From Rahnella variigena (GTDB taxonomy: Bacteria; Pseudomonadota; Gammaproteobacteria; Enterobacterales; Enterobacteriaceae), in NCBI RefSeq assembly GCF_003610915.1, contig NZ_NSDJ01000001.1, forward strand, positions 1,674,001 through 1,738,000: a DNA stretch of 64,000 nt, written 5' to 3'. Shown piece by piece: positions 48,826 to 58,165 of the stretch. A program made the position numbers and the translations under genes. The stretch's first letter is position 1; each line of letters starts with the position of its first letter. The notes beneath the pieces were generated by a model. That model saw only the letters and a list, made by a program, of their open reading frames with translations. It searched no databases and was not told where the DNA came from.

Positions 48826-48856
48826 AACGCCCGAGTTTTTTCGGGCGTTTATATTT
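48826..48856 (+). terminator. Rho-independent terminator of speA
   Basis: Perfect 9-bp stem AACGCCCGA / TCGGGCGTT with a GTTTTT loop and a T-rich tail, 30 bases after the stop. The following 200 bases up to 49055 are AT-rich without a recognisable gene. Confidence 0.88.
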
Positions 48857-49055
48857 TTTAAGTGAATGTTATTTATATAATCCATATTAAATGTGAATTA
48901 ATTCCTCACTAAATTCTCTGCACAACAATAATTTCCCTGCAAATATCCCCCATCAGCACGCTTTAACACTTTTCCCGCCTTTTTATCCCGTATCTTTCGC
49001 CGCATTATTTTTCTTTCCTTGTTTGTCTATTTTATTTGTTGAGTGAATAGTTAAA

Positions 49056-50525
49056 TTGAAATTAATTCATGGTTTTTATAATAATAAAATAATATCGGTG
49101 TTTATTTTATTGCCTCTCTTTCTGTCTGCGGGCGGATGCGCGCGGGTACATGACGAAAAAACGGCATTGCCAGTCACTGACATTGCAAAGCTCCGCACAC
49201 CGGAAATACCGGCGTCTGCCATGCATGAATGGCCGGGTTCAGACTGGTGGCGGGACTATCATAATCCGCAGTTAAATGCGCTGGTAGAACAGGCACTGAA
49301 AGACTCGCCCTCGATAGCGGTGGTGCAGCAACGTGTTGAACTGGCGAAAGCCAGGATCAAGATGCAGGAAGCCAGCGGCGGTCCGCAGCTGGATTTCGGT
49401 GCGGATGTTGAGCGTCAGAAAATGTCGGCAGAAGGGGTGATGGGGCCGTTTGCGCTGGATGACCCGGCAGCCGGAACGACCGGCCCTTGGTATACCAGCG
49501 GAACTTATGGTTTGCAGAGCAGTTATGAGCTTGATTTGTGGGGCAAAAACCGCGCTGTAATTCAGTCTGCTCTGGGGGCTTCACAGGCGAAACAAGCTGA
49601 ACTGGCCGAGGCGCGCCTGATGGTTTCATCTGCGGTCGTTGAGCTGTTCTGGGATATCCAGACTTACATGGCACTGCATCAGACCCTGCTGGATTTACGT
49701 GAGCAGGAAGCCATCATCGCAAAAACTGATCAGCAACTTTATGCACAGGGTGTTCGTTCTTCTGTCGATGACACCAGCACCAAAATCCGCATGGCGAAAA
49801 TTGACGAAAAAATCGATGTGTCAAAAGGGCGTCTGCAATTGCTGCAAACGTCGCTGCAGGCGATGCTGGGGCTGAAATCGCCAGCGGTTCATCTGAAACC
49901 TGTTGCCTTGCCGCCGGTCAGGGAAAGCTTGCCGCCGCGTCTCGGCTACGAGCTGCTGGCGCGCCGTCCGGACTTGCAGGCCGCGCACTGGGTGATTGAA
50001 TCCTCCCTGAGCGCAGTGGACGCGGCACACGCTGCATTTTATCCCAGCATCAACCTGATGGGATTCCTGCAATACGATGCATTGCATATGAGTGATTTGT
50101 TCCGCAGTTCTGCGCAGCAAATGGGCGTTATCGCCGGGCTTACGCTGCCGGTGTTTGACAGCGGCAGGCTGAACGCCAATCTGGATATCGTGCGCACCAG
50201 CAGCAATCTGAGCATTGCTTCGTATAATAAGGCGGTAGTTGATGCGGTAACCGACGTGGTGAAAAGTGCCAGTCAGGTACAGACGCTTTCCATCGAAAAT
50301 GCGCATCAGCAAGCGGTAGTTAAAGGAAGCCAGCATTTGTGGGAACTGACCAGGCAGCGATTTGCTGTGGGGATCCTAAGCGGTGCCGATGTTGCCAAAG
50401 CGAAGTTGCCATTATTGCAGGAACAGGCGACGAAAATTCAATTGCAGGGGCAATGGATCAGCGCGGATATTCGCCTGACCCGCGCACTGGGGGGCGGTTA
50501 CCGAAGCGCAGAAAAGCAAGGGTAA
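49056..50525 (+). CDS. NodT-type outer-membrane efflux lipoprotein (OprM/MdtP-like), orphan
   Basis: Outer-membrane channel of the TolC/NodT superfamily, 489 residues, the usual length. The lipobox SAGGC gives a lipidated cysteine at residue 28. Two repeated OEP domains: the first opens WWRDYHNPQLNALVEQAL and contains SSYELDLWGKNR; the second has ELLARRPDLQAAHWVIE and AFYPSINLMGF, all strongly typical. The start codon is TTG (49056); an ATG 13 bases on is out of frame. No membrane-fusion or RND/MFS pump gene lies beside it, so its partner is encoded elsewhere. It resembles MdtP of the MdtNOP system. Lies between speA and a fimbrial operon. Confidence 0.88.
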   Translation: MKLIHGFYNNKIISVFILLPLFLSAGGCARVHDEKTALPVTDIAKLRTPEIPASAMHEWPGSDWWRDYHNPQLNALVEQALKDSPSIAVVQQRVELAKARIKMQEASGGPQLDFGADVERQKMSAEGVMGPFALDDPAAGTTGPWYTSGTYGLQSSYELDLWGKNRAVIQSALGASQAKQAELAEARLMVSSAVVELFWDIQTYMALHQTLLDLREQEAIIAKTDQQLYAQGVRSSVDDTSTKIRMAKIDEKIDVSKGRLQLLQTSLQAMLGLKSPAVHLKPVALPPVRESLPPRLGYELLARRPDLQAAHWVIESSLSAVDAAHAAFYPSINLMGFLQYDALHMSDLFRSSAQQMGVIAGLTLPVFDSGRLNANLDIVRTSSNLSIASYNKAVVDAVTDVVKSASQVQTLSIENAHQQAVVKGSQHLWELTRQRFAVGILSGADVAKAKLPLLQEQATKIQLQGQWISADIRLTRALGGGYRSAEKQG

Positions 50526-50585
50526 ATAAATGGCGCAGCGTGGAGCGTAAACGCTGCGCCATAATTCATGATTCAGCTATTTTTA

Positions 50586-51707
50586 TTATTCATAATTAAC
50601 CACGAAAGTGCCGGTAGCTGAGAAACTTCCCACCGAAATACTTTTGGAATCGCCGACCAGTTGCGCGTTAAACTGTAATTGTTTAGATGAAGGCATATTC
50701 AAATCAGTCACTGAGTAAACAGAATTTGTGTCGTTAGGTTTTAACTGGCTGCCAGACCCTGTGGTGATTTTCACCCCCACACCGGTTGCCGCATTTGACG
50801 TCACGGAATTACCCAATAACATATTGTTCCCCGGTGCGACAATGTTCGTCGTTACCCGGGTCTTAAACATATTCACATTCGTACAGCCTGAAGCATTAAG
50901 GCTGAATTTCATCACGCTGGTAGCACCTGAATTAACTTTTGCTGCACTATAATCCCCCAGCGGGATGGTACCGCCGCCCACACTGCTGACCAGAGAAGTA
51001 CAGGTTGGCGTTTTCACCGGGAAAGAGAAAGTACTTATATTCAGGTCGATACGAGCGTGGTCACTAACATTCTCACCTATCCTGAATCCACCTATATAGC
51101 CTGGGGTAGCCGGCTGGATGGAGGTTACGCCAGCGGGAATACCGGTGAACTGAGGGGTCTGAAAAATCACTATATAGTAATCATACCACTCCCCTCCATC
51201 CATCGAGCTTTCCTCACCGTCGGTATTCTGTGCCATCTGCACGTTGGAACCTGAAAAATACGGCATAAAAGCTTGAATTGTGCTGCTGCTAGTACTTCTT
51301 ATTTGAACGGAGTAGAGGATCCCCGGGATATTGGTGGCATATAACCCCGCGTCTGGGGAAGCGTTAGCATAATTGCCAGCCTGTGGAACGCTACCGCCGA
51401 TCCCATATAAAATCTCTCCGTCATTACCTGTGCGGCAATCAGAACGGGCATTCTTGGTTGTGGATGCTTTTTGATTTAAGTCCGTAATCATTTGCGTACT
51501 GGTCACGTGTGGTAGCAGGGAAACCACAGAGCCGGAAAAGCTTAATGTTGCGGTATAGGGAGCATCCATAAAATAACATTCTCGTTCCGCATGAGCCGGT
51601 TTAACGGCTAAAGACCCCGTTAGCACTAATAAAGCAATAAAAGTGAATGTGCGGATGAAACGAGACGAACGCAAACTCACGGCATTCAAAGATAAATGAT
51701 TATTCAT
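50586..51707 (-). CDS. Two-domain fimbrial tip adhesin (classical chaperone-usher)
   Basis: A 373-residue protein and last gene of the second fimbrial operon. Long signal peptide ending near KPAHA-EREC. The N-terminal ~220 residues form a unique putative lectin domain with cysteines (REC and SDC); the C-terminal ~150 residues (from about TCTSLVSSV) form a pilin domain ending TGTFVVNYE, the donor-strand-accepting tail with penultimate tyrosine. This layout is that of FimH/PapG-like adhesins. Its start overlaps the preceding pilin gene by 8 bases, showing coupled translation. Receptor unknown. Confidence 0.85.
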   Translation of the reverse strand: MNNHLSLNAVSLRSSRFIRTFTFIALLVLTGSLAVKPAHAERECYFMDAPYTATLSFSGSVVSLLPHVTSTQMITDLNQKASTTKNARSDCRTGNDGEILYGIGGSVPQAGNYANASPDAGLYATNIPGILYSVQIRSTSSSTIQAFMPYFSGSNVQMAQNTDGEESSMDGGEWYDYYIVIFQTPQFTGIPAGVTSIQPATPGYIGGFRIGENVSDHARIDLNISTFSFPVKTPTCTSLVSSVGGGTIPLGDYSAAKVNSGATSVMKFSLNASGCTNVNMFKTRVTTNIVAPGNNMLLGNSVTSNAATGVGVKITTGSGSQLKPNDTNSVYSVTDLNMPSSKQLQFNAQLVGDSKSISVGSFSATGTFVVNYE

Positions 51708-52281
51708 AGCTCACGCTCACTAATACTTTTGAGGTTACCCGGCCGGCTGAAACAGCACCTGTATTTTGATAACGGGTATAGAAGTGATAGTCCGTTTTTT
51801 CTGCCACGGGCGTTGCGGCGTTTATCGGGAAATTCACATCGGAAGAACCGTCCGTTTCCAGCACATTGGTATTGTATTCCTGAGAAAATATCACCAGACC
51901 CACGTTATCTGCGCCATCCGCTGCACCGTCTGTTTCGCTGATAAATACCTGTTTAGAGCCTGGTGCGAAGTTGCCTGACTGCGGAGCGAAACTGAAGTGG
52001 ACATTCTCTATCACATCCGTGCATTCGCTCAGGGTAACACTGAACGGATAACCGCCCAGTTGATCGGTGGGTAATATTGGTGCAGGTGGGGAACCGCGAT
52101 CATCAAAATAATTGACGCTGACGGTGGGTAAATGAATCGCGCCGCCATTCTGTACGGTTAACTGACAGGTGGTCTCGAGAATATTAGCCTGTATATTCAT
52201 GTTGAGATCATTTTCCGCGCAGGTGACGAAAGGAAAACCCACGGCTAATACCGTTAACAAGCGTAATAATGTTTTATTCAT
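51700..52281 (-). CDS. Minor fimbrial subunit (FimF/FimG-like)
   Basis: A 193-residue pilin from the ATG at 52281 (an upstream in-frame ATG at 52302 adds seven residues; both have a possible ribosome site). Signal peptide ends near FVTCA-ENDL. The mature protein shows the cysteine pair of classical pilins (NILETTCQLTV and LSECTDV) and the C-terminal KVLVSVSYE with penultimate tyrosine. Third of three minor subunits between usher and adhesin, probably forming the tip fibrillum. Confidence 0.87.
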   Translation of the reverse strand: MNKTLLRLLTVLAVGFPFVTCAENDLNMNIQANILETTCQLTVQNGGAIHLPTVSVNYFDDRGSPPAPILPTDQLGGYPFSVTLSECTDVIENVHFSFAPQSGNFAPGSKQVFISETDGAADGADNVGLVIFSQEYNTNVLETDGSSDVNFPINAATPVAEKTDYHFYTRYQNTGAVSAGRVTSKVLVSVSYE

Positions 52282-52331
52282 ATTCACCGGGTGATTGATC
52301 ATATCCCTTCCATTGGCCTTTGCTCAGCCAT

Positions 52332-52916
52332 TTATTGATAGACGATCACAAACGTGATCGGGGCAATAAAGTTCCCTGAGGTGACATTTGATAGCGTACT
52401 GCCATCTGCAATCACCATCCGGGCATTCATATTCAGTGTTGTGCCTGCCGTGGTAAGCGCGACTGTTTGCGGTGTGGCTCTGTCGACACAACTGAACTGC
52501 GTCCCGCTGTCAGGGGCATTACGCCAGAGTTCTACCGCCGTGGCCGCCGCCGTGCCGCCGTTGTTGGCAAATGATTTTCCGCTGGCTCCGCTACCGGAAC
52601 AGGTTCCTGCGGTTGGGTTGGCGGTGATCTCAGCAGATTTCACGCCGGAGCACGCGCTGAACACCAGTTTAAAAGGCTGAATTTTACTTTTCTGTTTCAG
52701 TTCTGATTTATAGACATCATTAAAGTTAATGGCGGATGTCGGTGTCCCTGATGAATTCTGAATCTGGGCAGCACAAGTCCCGGCTTCAATGGTAGAAGTA
52801 AAGGTGGCGGTTAAATTTTCTGTCGGCGTGAGCTCAACCGCGTGCGCTGAAAATGTCATGAGGAATGCAGCCGGCAGCAGTAAAAGATTTTTAGGTTTCA
52901 CGTTACTTTTCTCCAT
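52332..52916 (-). CDS. Minor fimbrial subunit
   Basis: A 194-residue pilin with signal peptide ending near FSAHA-VELT. The cysteine pair is in IEAGTCAAQI and FSACSGV; two further cysteines (TAGTCSGSG and QFSCVD) suggest an additional disulfide. The C-terminus IAPITFVIVYQ ends in Tyr-Gln rather than the Tyr-Glu of its neighbours. It is separated from its neighbours by about 30-50 bases on the same strand. Order in the fibre cannot be told. Confidence 0.86.
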   Translation of the reverse strand: MEKSNVKPKNLLLLPAAFLMTFSAHAVELTPTENLTATFTSTIEAGTCAAQIQNSSGTPTSAINFNDVYKSELKQKSKIQPFKLVFSACSGVKSAEITANPTAGTCSGSGASGKSFANNGGTAAATAVELWRNAPDSGTQFSCVDRATPQTVALTTAGTTLNMNARMVIADGSTLSNVTSGNFIAPITFVIVYQ

Positions 52917-52947
52917 GCAGGTCTTCTATAACCTGTGTTTTTCTACG

Positions 52948-53526
52948 TTATTCATAGTTAAAGTTAAAAGTGGCAACAGCACTGAAATTACCAGTTGTCC
53001 CTTTATTAGCTTGTGTTTCTTGCAGCCTTGAAATCAGGGCGACCTCTTTTGCATTGATCTCTGCGTTGCTCCAGCTGAGCCGCTGGCTGTCATTTGTGGA
53101 GTTAATGACAAAAGGCTGCTCTGACGCTGAGACGCGGGCAATTGAAACACCCAAAAAGGAAGAGGCACCTTCACCTGAAGTCCCGTTGACGAGTAACGTA
53201 TTGGCATAACTGGATGGCGTACCCCTGATCGTCGTTTTAATCGAGGTTATCCCTGCCGGGCATTCCACAATTTTTATCTTGAAGGTCGCGGTAGCGGCAT
53301 TATCTCCGGCAATGATTTTATCTAAACTTACCTTTCCGCCGGAGCCAATAGGGATCGTGTTGTTGATGCCATTGCCTGAGCCGCCTTCCAGCTTCATTTC
53401 ACACGTTGTTTCAAGAATGTTGGCGCTAAAAGTCACATTGACATTTTGTGCGTGAACCGGTGTCATATTCATGCCGATAAATAAAATAGCGCATGGTGAT
53501 AATAATTTTCTGTATCCCTTTATCAT
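52948..53526 (-). CDS. Minor fimbrial subunit
   Basis: A 192-residue pilin with signal peptide ending near TPVHA-QNVN. The mature N-terminus NVTFSANILETTCEMKLEG holds the donor strand and first cysteine; the second is in IVECPAG. The end is SAVATFNFNYE with the standard penultimate tyrosine. First gene after the usher in the operon; FimI/FimF-like, exact role unclear. Confidence 0.87.
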   Translation of the reverse strand: MIKGYRKLLSPCAILFIGMNMTPVHAQNVNVTFSANILETTCEMKLEGGSGNGINNTIPIGSGGKVSLDKIIAGDNAATATFKIKIVECPAGITSIKTTIRGTPSSYANTLLVNGTSGEGASSFLGVSIARVSASEQPFVINSTNDSQRLSWSNAEINAKEVALISRLQETQANKGTTGNFSAVATFNFNYE

Positions 53527-53558
53527 TTTTCCTCCTGTTTATTCTGTTTTTCCAGAAA

Positions 53559-56177
53559 TCAATGTGTCATTTTACACGCGATATTTTTTAACATGACCGT
53601 CAGGTTCACTTTTTCCGGGTTTTCTGAAATAGAGTAATTAATCTGACAGGATTGGTCAGACTCACTTCCCCAAACAACATGCAGTATTCCTTTATCGTCG
53701 ATACCGCGAATGAAAGCCCTTCCTCCTTGCCCCATATTTCCGACGAGGATGTTTTTATCATTAAAGACATCAGCGCCTAAAGGAATAAAACCGTTATCGG
53801 AACGCTGTAATTCCATAATAACCGAGCGACCTTCATCAGTTTCGAAATTAACTAATACCACTGAACCACTGCGTGGATAGGTAATAGTGCTGGTGTTAAC
53901 AATATTAACGTCAGTCTCCAGTGTGCTGATGTCCAGACCGACCGTGTTTTCCTGATAAGGCGAAAGATAAGGGGTGACCGCATACCCGTTACTGTCAATA
54001 CGACCTTCACCCACACTCATTTTTGTGCCTTTTGCCCCTTTGGCTTTAACCAGCGCGAGTGTGTCAGTGTCGTTGATATTTCCGGGTGCAAAAGTAATAC
54101 CGCCAGCATGAACCACCATGCCTCCGCTGGAACCAAAGGAAGCCTGCCGTCCTCCGTCATCGGTTAAAGAGGCTGAAAGACTCACAGGACCATACGCGCT
54201 GTTATAACTTCCGTATCCACCAATCTGATTCAAATTTTGGGAATCAGCCATTGAAGACGACGTGTTAACACTGTAGTTATAACGGTTATCTTCGCTGTAA
54301 CCGCCCGCGCTCATGTCCAGTTGCGATGTACCTTTAAAGTCAGTGCTTAAGCCGGTATTCAGATTGGTAAATCCACCAGGACGTTTACCCTGCGCAAACA
54401 GGTTTTCTAAAGGAACGCTCAGGCTAATATAAAGGCGGTTATCCTGATCACCATTTTCGTTATATTCACGCTGTAACGAAATGCTGTAATTTGCCCAACG
54501 GTAACTATTATTATATCCGACGGAGAACTGAGACGTTTTTTTACTCTGATTCCAGTAAGATTCCCAACTGCCCGTCATATAAAGAGAACCGTAGTTCTGT
54601 TCACCATATTCCAGCGGCTGATTGATATTAATTTGTATCTGGTTTTTCATTCTGTCGTAATTTTTGAAAGTTTCTTCTTTATTTACCGGATCCTGACTGA
54701 GTTCATCCTGAAGTGAAGCTGCATCGCGCAAGCTCAGATAGTCCTGGGTTGAAAACCGGTAAGCGGCAACATTCAGTGACGTATTGGTTTCGGTCAACAG
54801 CTTGTTGTAAGAAATCCGGTAGCTCTGCCCGTCAAGGGACTCATTGTTTTCGATATCTGCACGGGAATGCGTAATATCGAAGGCAAATGCGCCGACCGGT
54901 GTGTTCATCGCAACCCCCGTCAGCAGGGCAAGGTAGTCTGATGACATAGCCTCAACACCCGCATAGCCGGTGAAGGTATTATTGATGCCGTAATAGCCTG
55001 TCAGCACCGCCACTTCGGGGGAATCGCTGAACGAACTCTCGTTAAGTTTGCCGAAGCCTATGTCCCAGCGGGCATTACCGGGGCGCAGCATTTGCGTGAC
55101 CGAAGAGAAAGGCATAGAGAAAGTGCGTTTACTGCCATCAGACTCTTCTATGGTCACGTCGAGACTGTTGCCATAGCCAGTAGGATTAATGTCATCAAGC
55201 GCAAAAGGTCCTGGGGGAACCGTCACTTCATAAATTACCGCGCCGCTCTGACGGACAGTCACTTTCGCATTACTGTTTGCGGTGCCGCGTATCACTGGCG
55301 CATAGCTGTTATCTGAACCCGGCTGCATGCGGGTGTCACTGAATATCCTTAATCCTCTCAGATTGATTGAATCAAAAGCATCACCCTGCGTATACGTATC
55401 ACCCAAAACGAATTGGGCTTTTAATGCGGTGATATCGTGCTGAATATAAGCATCCTGGCTGGAATAGGACAGGCCATTATCCTGATCCCAGTTAGACGAG
55501 CCTCTGGCACGAAAGCGCCAGCCAGCGAGGTTGGCGCCATAATTCAACCCAGCGTAGGCGCTGTCACGGGATTCCCCGTCAGCGGTTGAACGGTAGGCAT
55601 TCATGTCATAAGATAGCATGAACGCTGGAATGCCTTCTTCCCATAGAGCAGGATTTACATATCCAGAAGGATGTTTGGCAAGATAAATCTGCGGAATGAT
55701 AATATCCAGCCGTTGTTCCGATGAACTGAATCTGACCTTTGAATCAGGGAGTTTTTCTGTCAAATTTATGCACGTTGTTTCCGCGTCTTCCGGCGAGATA
55801 TCTGCAGCATCATCTTTATCGATGAGGATATCTAACTGCTCAAGCAATTTTGAGGTGAGACATGGGCTTGCAGTATTCGTCCCGTTATCAACGAAATTAA
55901 CTTTAGAATTGAGTTTTAACGAACCGTTAATAAAAATACCGACGCTGTAAACGCCCGGCATAACAGGGTTTCCCTTGCTGAAACGGCGGGTGTCGATTTT
56001 GTCACTGTTTGAGGTGTTGTAGAGAAACTGACTATCAAACTCAACATTTTCATCATCATGCCCACTGTTAACATTGGTAACCGCCGTTTCCGCCACGGAC
56101 GAAGTTGACCACATAGCGCTCATGCCTATAGTCAAGGGAAGCAGTAATAACCCCGTTGTGATTTTATTTTTTTTCAT
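53559..56177 (-). CDS. Outer-membrane usher (FimD/PapC family)
   Basis: An 872-residue outer-membrane usher of the classical family (FimD 878). Signal peptide ends near SSVAE. The N-terminal chaperone-binding domain begins VEFDSQFLYN; family landmarks include PGVYSVGIFINGS, AFMLSYDMNAYRS, RTFSMPFSSVTQMLRPG (barrel) and GPFALDDINPTGYGNSLDVTI (plug). The C-terminal domains have GSVVLVNFETDEGRSVIMEL and a cysteine pair (SCQINYS and IACKMTH). Lies 33 bases before the first minor pilin and 39 bases after the chaperone gene. Confidence 0.95.
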   Translation of the reverse strand: MKKNKITTGLLLLPLTIGMSAMWSTSSVAETAVTNVNSGHDDENVEFDSQFLYNTSNSDKIDTRRFSKGNPVMPGVYSVGIFINGSLKLNSKVNFVDNGTNTASPCLTSKLLEQLDILIDKDDAADISPEDAETTCINLTEKLPDSKVRFSSSEQRLDIIIPQIYLAKHPSGYVNPALWEEGIPAFMLSYDMNAYRSTADGESRDSAYAGLNYGANLAGWRFRARGSSNWDQDNGLSYSSQDAYIQHDITALKAQFVLGDTYTQGDAFDSINLRGLRIFSDTRMQPGSDNSYAPVIRGTANSNAKVTVRQSGAVIYEVTVPPGPFALDDINPTGYGNSLDVTIEESDGSKRTFSMPFSSVTQMLRPGNARWDIGFGKLNESSFSDSPEVAVLTGYYGINNTFTGYAGVEAMSSDYLALLTGVAMNTPVGAFAFDITHSRADIENNESLDGQSYRISYNKLLTETNTSLNVAAYRFSTQDYLSLRDAASLQDELSQDPVNKEETFKNYDRMKNQIQININQPLEYGEQNYGSLYMTGSWESYWNQSKKTSQFSVGYNNSYRWANYSISLQREYNENGDQDNRLYISLSVPLENLFAQGKRPGGFTNLNTGLSTDFKGTSQLDMSAGGYSEDNRYNYSVNTSSSMADSQNLNQIGGYGSYNSAYGPVSLSASLTDDGGRQASFGSSGGMVVHAGGITFAPGNINDTDTLALVKAKGAKGTKMSVGEGRIDSNGYAVTPYLSPYQENTVGLDISTLETDVNIVNTSTITYPRSGSVVLVNFETDEGRSVIMELQRSDNGFIPLGADVFNDKNILVGNMGQGGRAFIRGIDDKGILHVVWGSESDQSCQINYSISENPEKVNLTVMLKNIACKMTH

Positions 56178-56216
56178 AATATTACTGTTTTTAATCAGAT
56201 GGCGAAAAGGTTTTAT

Positions 56217-56951
56217 TTAAAGGGATGCTTCATGTTTTATATTTCCGCCGTAATCATTAATTGCGGTATAATTTATCTTCCCTGTGCTTACCGGCGTCGT
56301 CAGCCCATCGACTTTCATCAACTGGGTGGAATCGGGGGCGATCATTTTTTTCTCAATTTCGTACTTGCGGCCATTCGCGTTAAGAAAACCTTCATTTACA
56401 GTGACGAAATAAGGGGAAGCATTTTTCACCTCCGCAAAAGCTTGCGGACCATTTTTCACTATTTTCCATGACAAGGCGGTCGCTGCTTCAGCAGATGAAC
56501 CCTTCAGCCCCTCAGGACGATAAAACAATTTTATGCGGGTACGAAAAGCCAGCTGAAGCAAATTTTCATCGGTGTTGTTTTTCGCTTTAGGGGGAACTTC
56601 AAGCACGTTAAACCAAAATACAGTTTCTTTATCCTTGGGTAATTCACCGCCAAGGCTGGCAATTTTCACTGTCTGGCCTTGCTTAGCGTTCATACGTGAA
56701 ATAGGGGGAGTAACCAGGAAAGGAATTTTCATCTCCTGCGGATTTACATCTTCGCGACCATCGTCCAGCCACGATTGAACCAGCAACGCTTTTTCTCCGC
56801 GATTATCCAGTTTTACTGTGATCTCTTTCGCTTGCGCCGGATAAATAATTCGGGTGCCAGAGATGACAACATCTGCACTGACATCGCAAGCAATAAGCCC
56901 CAGAACGGCAAGGCTAAATGAAATTATTTTTCGTGTAGGTATAAAATTCAT
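56217..56951 (-). CDS. Periplasmic pilus chaperone (PapD/FimC family, FGS)
   Basis: A 244-residue two-Ig-domain chaperone that completes pilin folds by donor-strand complementation. Signal peptide ends near DVSA-DVVI. The conserved Arg of the cleft is in GTRIIYPA; the F1-G1 region FWFNVLEVPPKAK and RTRIKLFYRPEGL includes the conserved Lys and the G1 strand; the short F1-G1 loop marks the FGS group. Second gene of the operon after the major subunit. Confidence 0.94.
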   Translation of the reverse strand: MNFIPTRKIISFSLAVLGLIACDVSADVVISGTRIIYPAQAKEITVKLDNRGEKALLVQSWLDDGREDVNPQEMKIPFLVTPPISRMNAKQGQTVKIASLGGELPKDKETVFWFNVLEVPPKAKNNTDENLLQLAFRTRIKLFYRPEGLKGSSAEAATALSWKIVKNGPQAFAEVKNASPYFVTVNEGFLNANGRKYEIEKKMIAPDSTQLMKVDGLTTPVSTGKINYTAINDYGGNIKHEASL

Positions 56952-57031
56952 ATTTCCCTCTATTAAATTTTATAATGAAAGCGTACCCATTGATTTGTCG
57001 GGCACGCTGAATCATTAATAAACGCTAATTG

Positions 57032-57619
57032 TTATTCGTAATTCATCGTAAAGGTAACGTTAGTATTCACTTTACCCGCCTGAACACTATTCGTTGCAGA
57101 CCAGTCAGCGCTTGGAACGTAGGCTGCTTTGTAGGCAAATACACCACGGCCCTCGACGAGGGTCACGCTTTGTGCCACATCGGTCGGATCACCGATCAGA
57201 ACCTGGCTCACGTCGGTCGTTGTGTTGTTGTAAAGAGCAACACTGACGTTTTGCGCGCTGCCAGATACCGTGGTGTCTGGTTTCAGCGTACCGCTCGACA
57301 ATTCTGCAAATTGCTGTGAAGAGAAGCTGACGGAGGCTTTGGTCACGGATTCTGCGCAGTCATTCAGCATTAACTCGAACTCTTTGGCGCCGACACCGCC
57401 CGCTGCGCGGGTTGTTGCATCTACTGCCGCTTTCGTCACAACAGGCATGGAGATAGTGACATTATTCGCTGCAATACCGTTGTTAGTGGTGATTTCACAG
57501 GTCGTGTCAGACACCGCACCATCAAAGGTAATTAACCCAACATCCGCTGCCTGTGCAGATAAGCTACCGAATGCCAGACAAAATACAGATAAAGGGAAGA
57601 GAGTCTTAATGTTTTTCAT
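57032..57619 (-). CDS. Major fimbrial subunit (type 1/FimA-like)
   Basis: A 195-residue pilin and first gene of the second fimbrial operon. Signal peptide ends near LSAQA-ADVG. Mature protein: ADVGLITFDGAVSDTTCEI with the first cysteine, the second in LNDCAES, and the C-terminal NTNVTFTMNYE. Composition rich in Ala/Thr/Val as in FimA. A gap of 80 bases to the chaperone gene is the longest inside the operon. AAAGGACA precedes the ATG. Confidence 0.92.
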   Translation of the reverse strand: MKNIKTLFPLSVFCLAFGSLSAQAADVGLITFDGAVSDTTCEITTNNGIAANNVTISMPVVTKAAVDATTRAAGGVGAKEFELMLNDCAESVTKASVSFSSQQFAELSSGTLKPDTTVSGSAQNVSVALYNNTTTDVSQVLIGDPTDVAQSVTLVEGRGVFAYKAAYVPSADWSATNSVQAGKVNTNVTFTMNYE

Positions 57620-58165
57620 GAAATGTCCTTTTCATTATTAAAACAACAGAAATATTAAAATAAAGGATTAGTGATTTGAATAAGCTTTTTCATAGGCTTA
57701 CCTGAGCGGAGTATAAATATCGATGTTGCAGAGATCAAATTAGGGAAATTGCAAAGTGGATGTAACGAAATAATTCTATAGGGGTGTGCAAATAAGTAAA
57801 CCATATTTAATGTTTAAGTTTGCACATGTTGTATTTTTTCCTAAGGATTGATATTCGTCATAAAATACAAAGATCGTCAGGATCATTTTTATTAATTAAA
57901 AAGCTAAGCTTTGAAAAATAAACATAATAATTGGTGATGTGTATTTATTTATGATCACTTAAAATGATAAACAAATTGTGCTATTGAGGAAGAATAGACA
58001 TGATTGTGCTATTTTCTGGGTAAAGAGAAGGCGGAGTTATGAAAGAAAACAGAATATCAAGGCTCCTGCGGGTGCCTGAATACTCAGTGATAATGTGCAG
58101 GAAGAATAACGGCGCGGGGGATATCAGAGATGTACCTCACGATACATCTCTCATCAATTGACGGA
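57620..58165 (-). promoter_or_regulatory. AT-rich regulatory region upstream of the type 1-like fimbrial operon
   Basis: About 545 bases. An imperfect dyad at 57785-57826: TGTGCAAA (57785) and TAAAC (57797) pair with GTTTA (57812) and TTTGCACA (57819). A 40-codon frame at 58039-58161 (GGCGGAG before its ATG) and a 9-bp hairpin at 58126-58151 lie at the loiP end. I saw no fimB/fimE gene and no paired inverted repeats of a FimS-type switch. Confidence 0.5.
58126..58151 (-). terminator. Hairpin just after loiP
   Basis: Perfect 9-bp stem AGAGATGTA / TACATCTCT with an 8-base loop, 15 bases after the loiP stop. No T-run follows on the minus strand, so it may stabilise the message rather than terminate. 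Confidence 0.45.

Noticed and set aside
57620..58165. FimS-type invertible promoter switch
   Set aside because: No pair of flanking inverted repeats of the right size and no fimB/fimE-like recombinase gene in the window.
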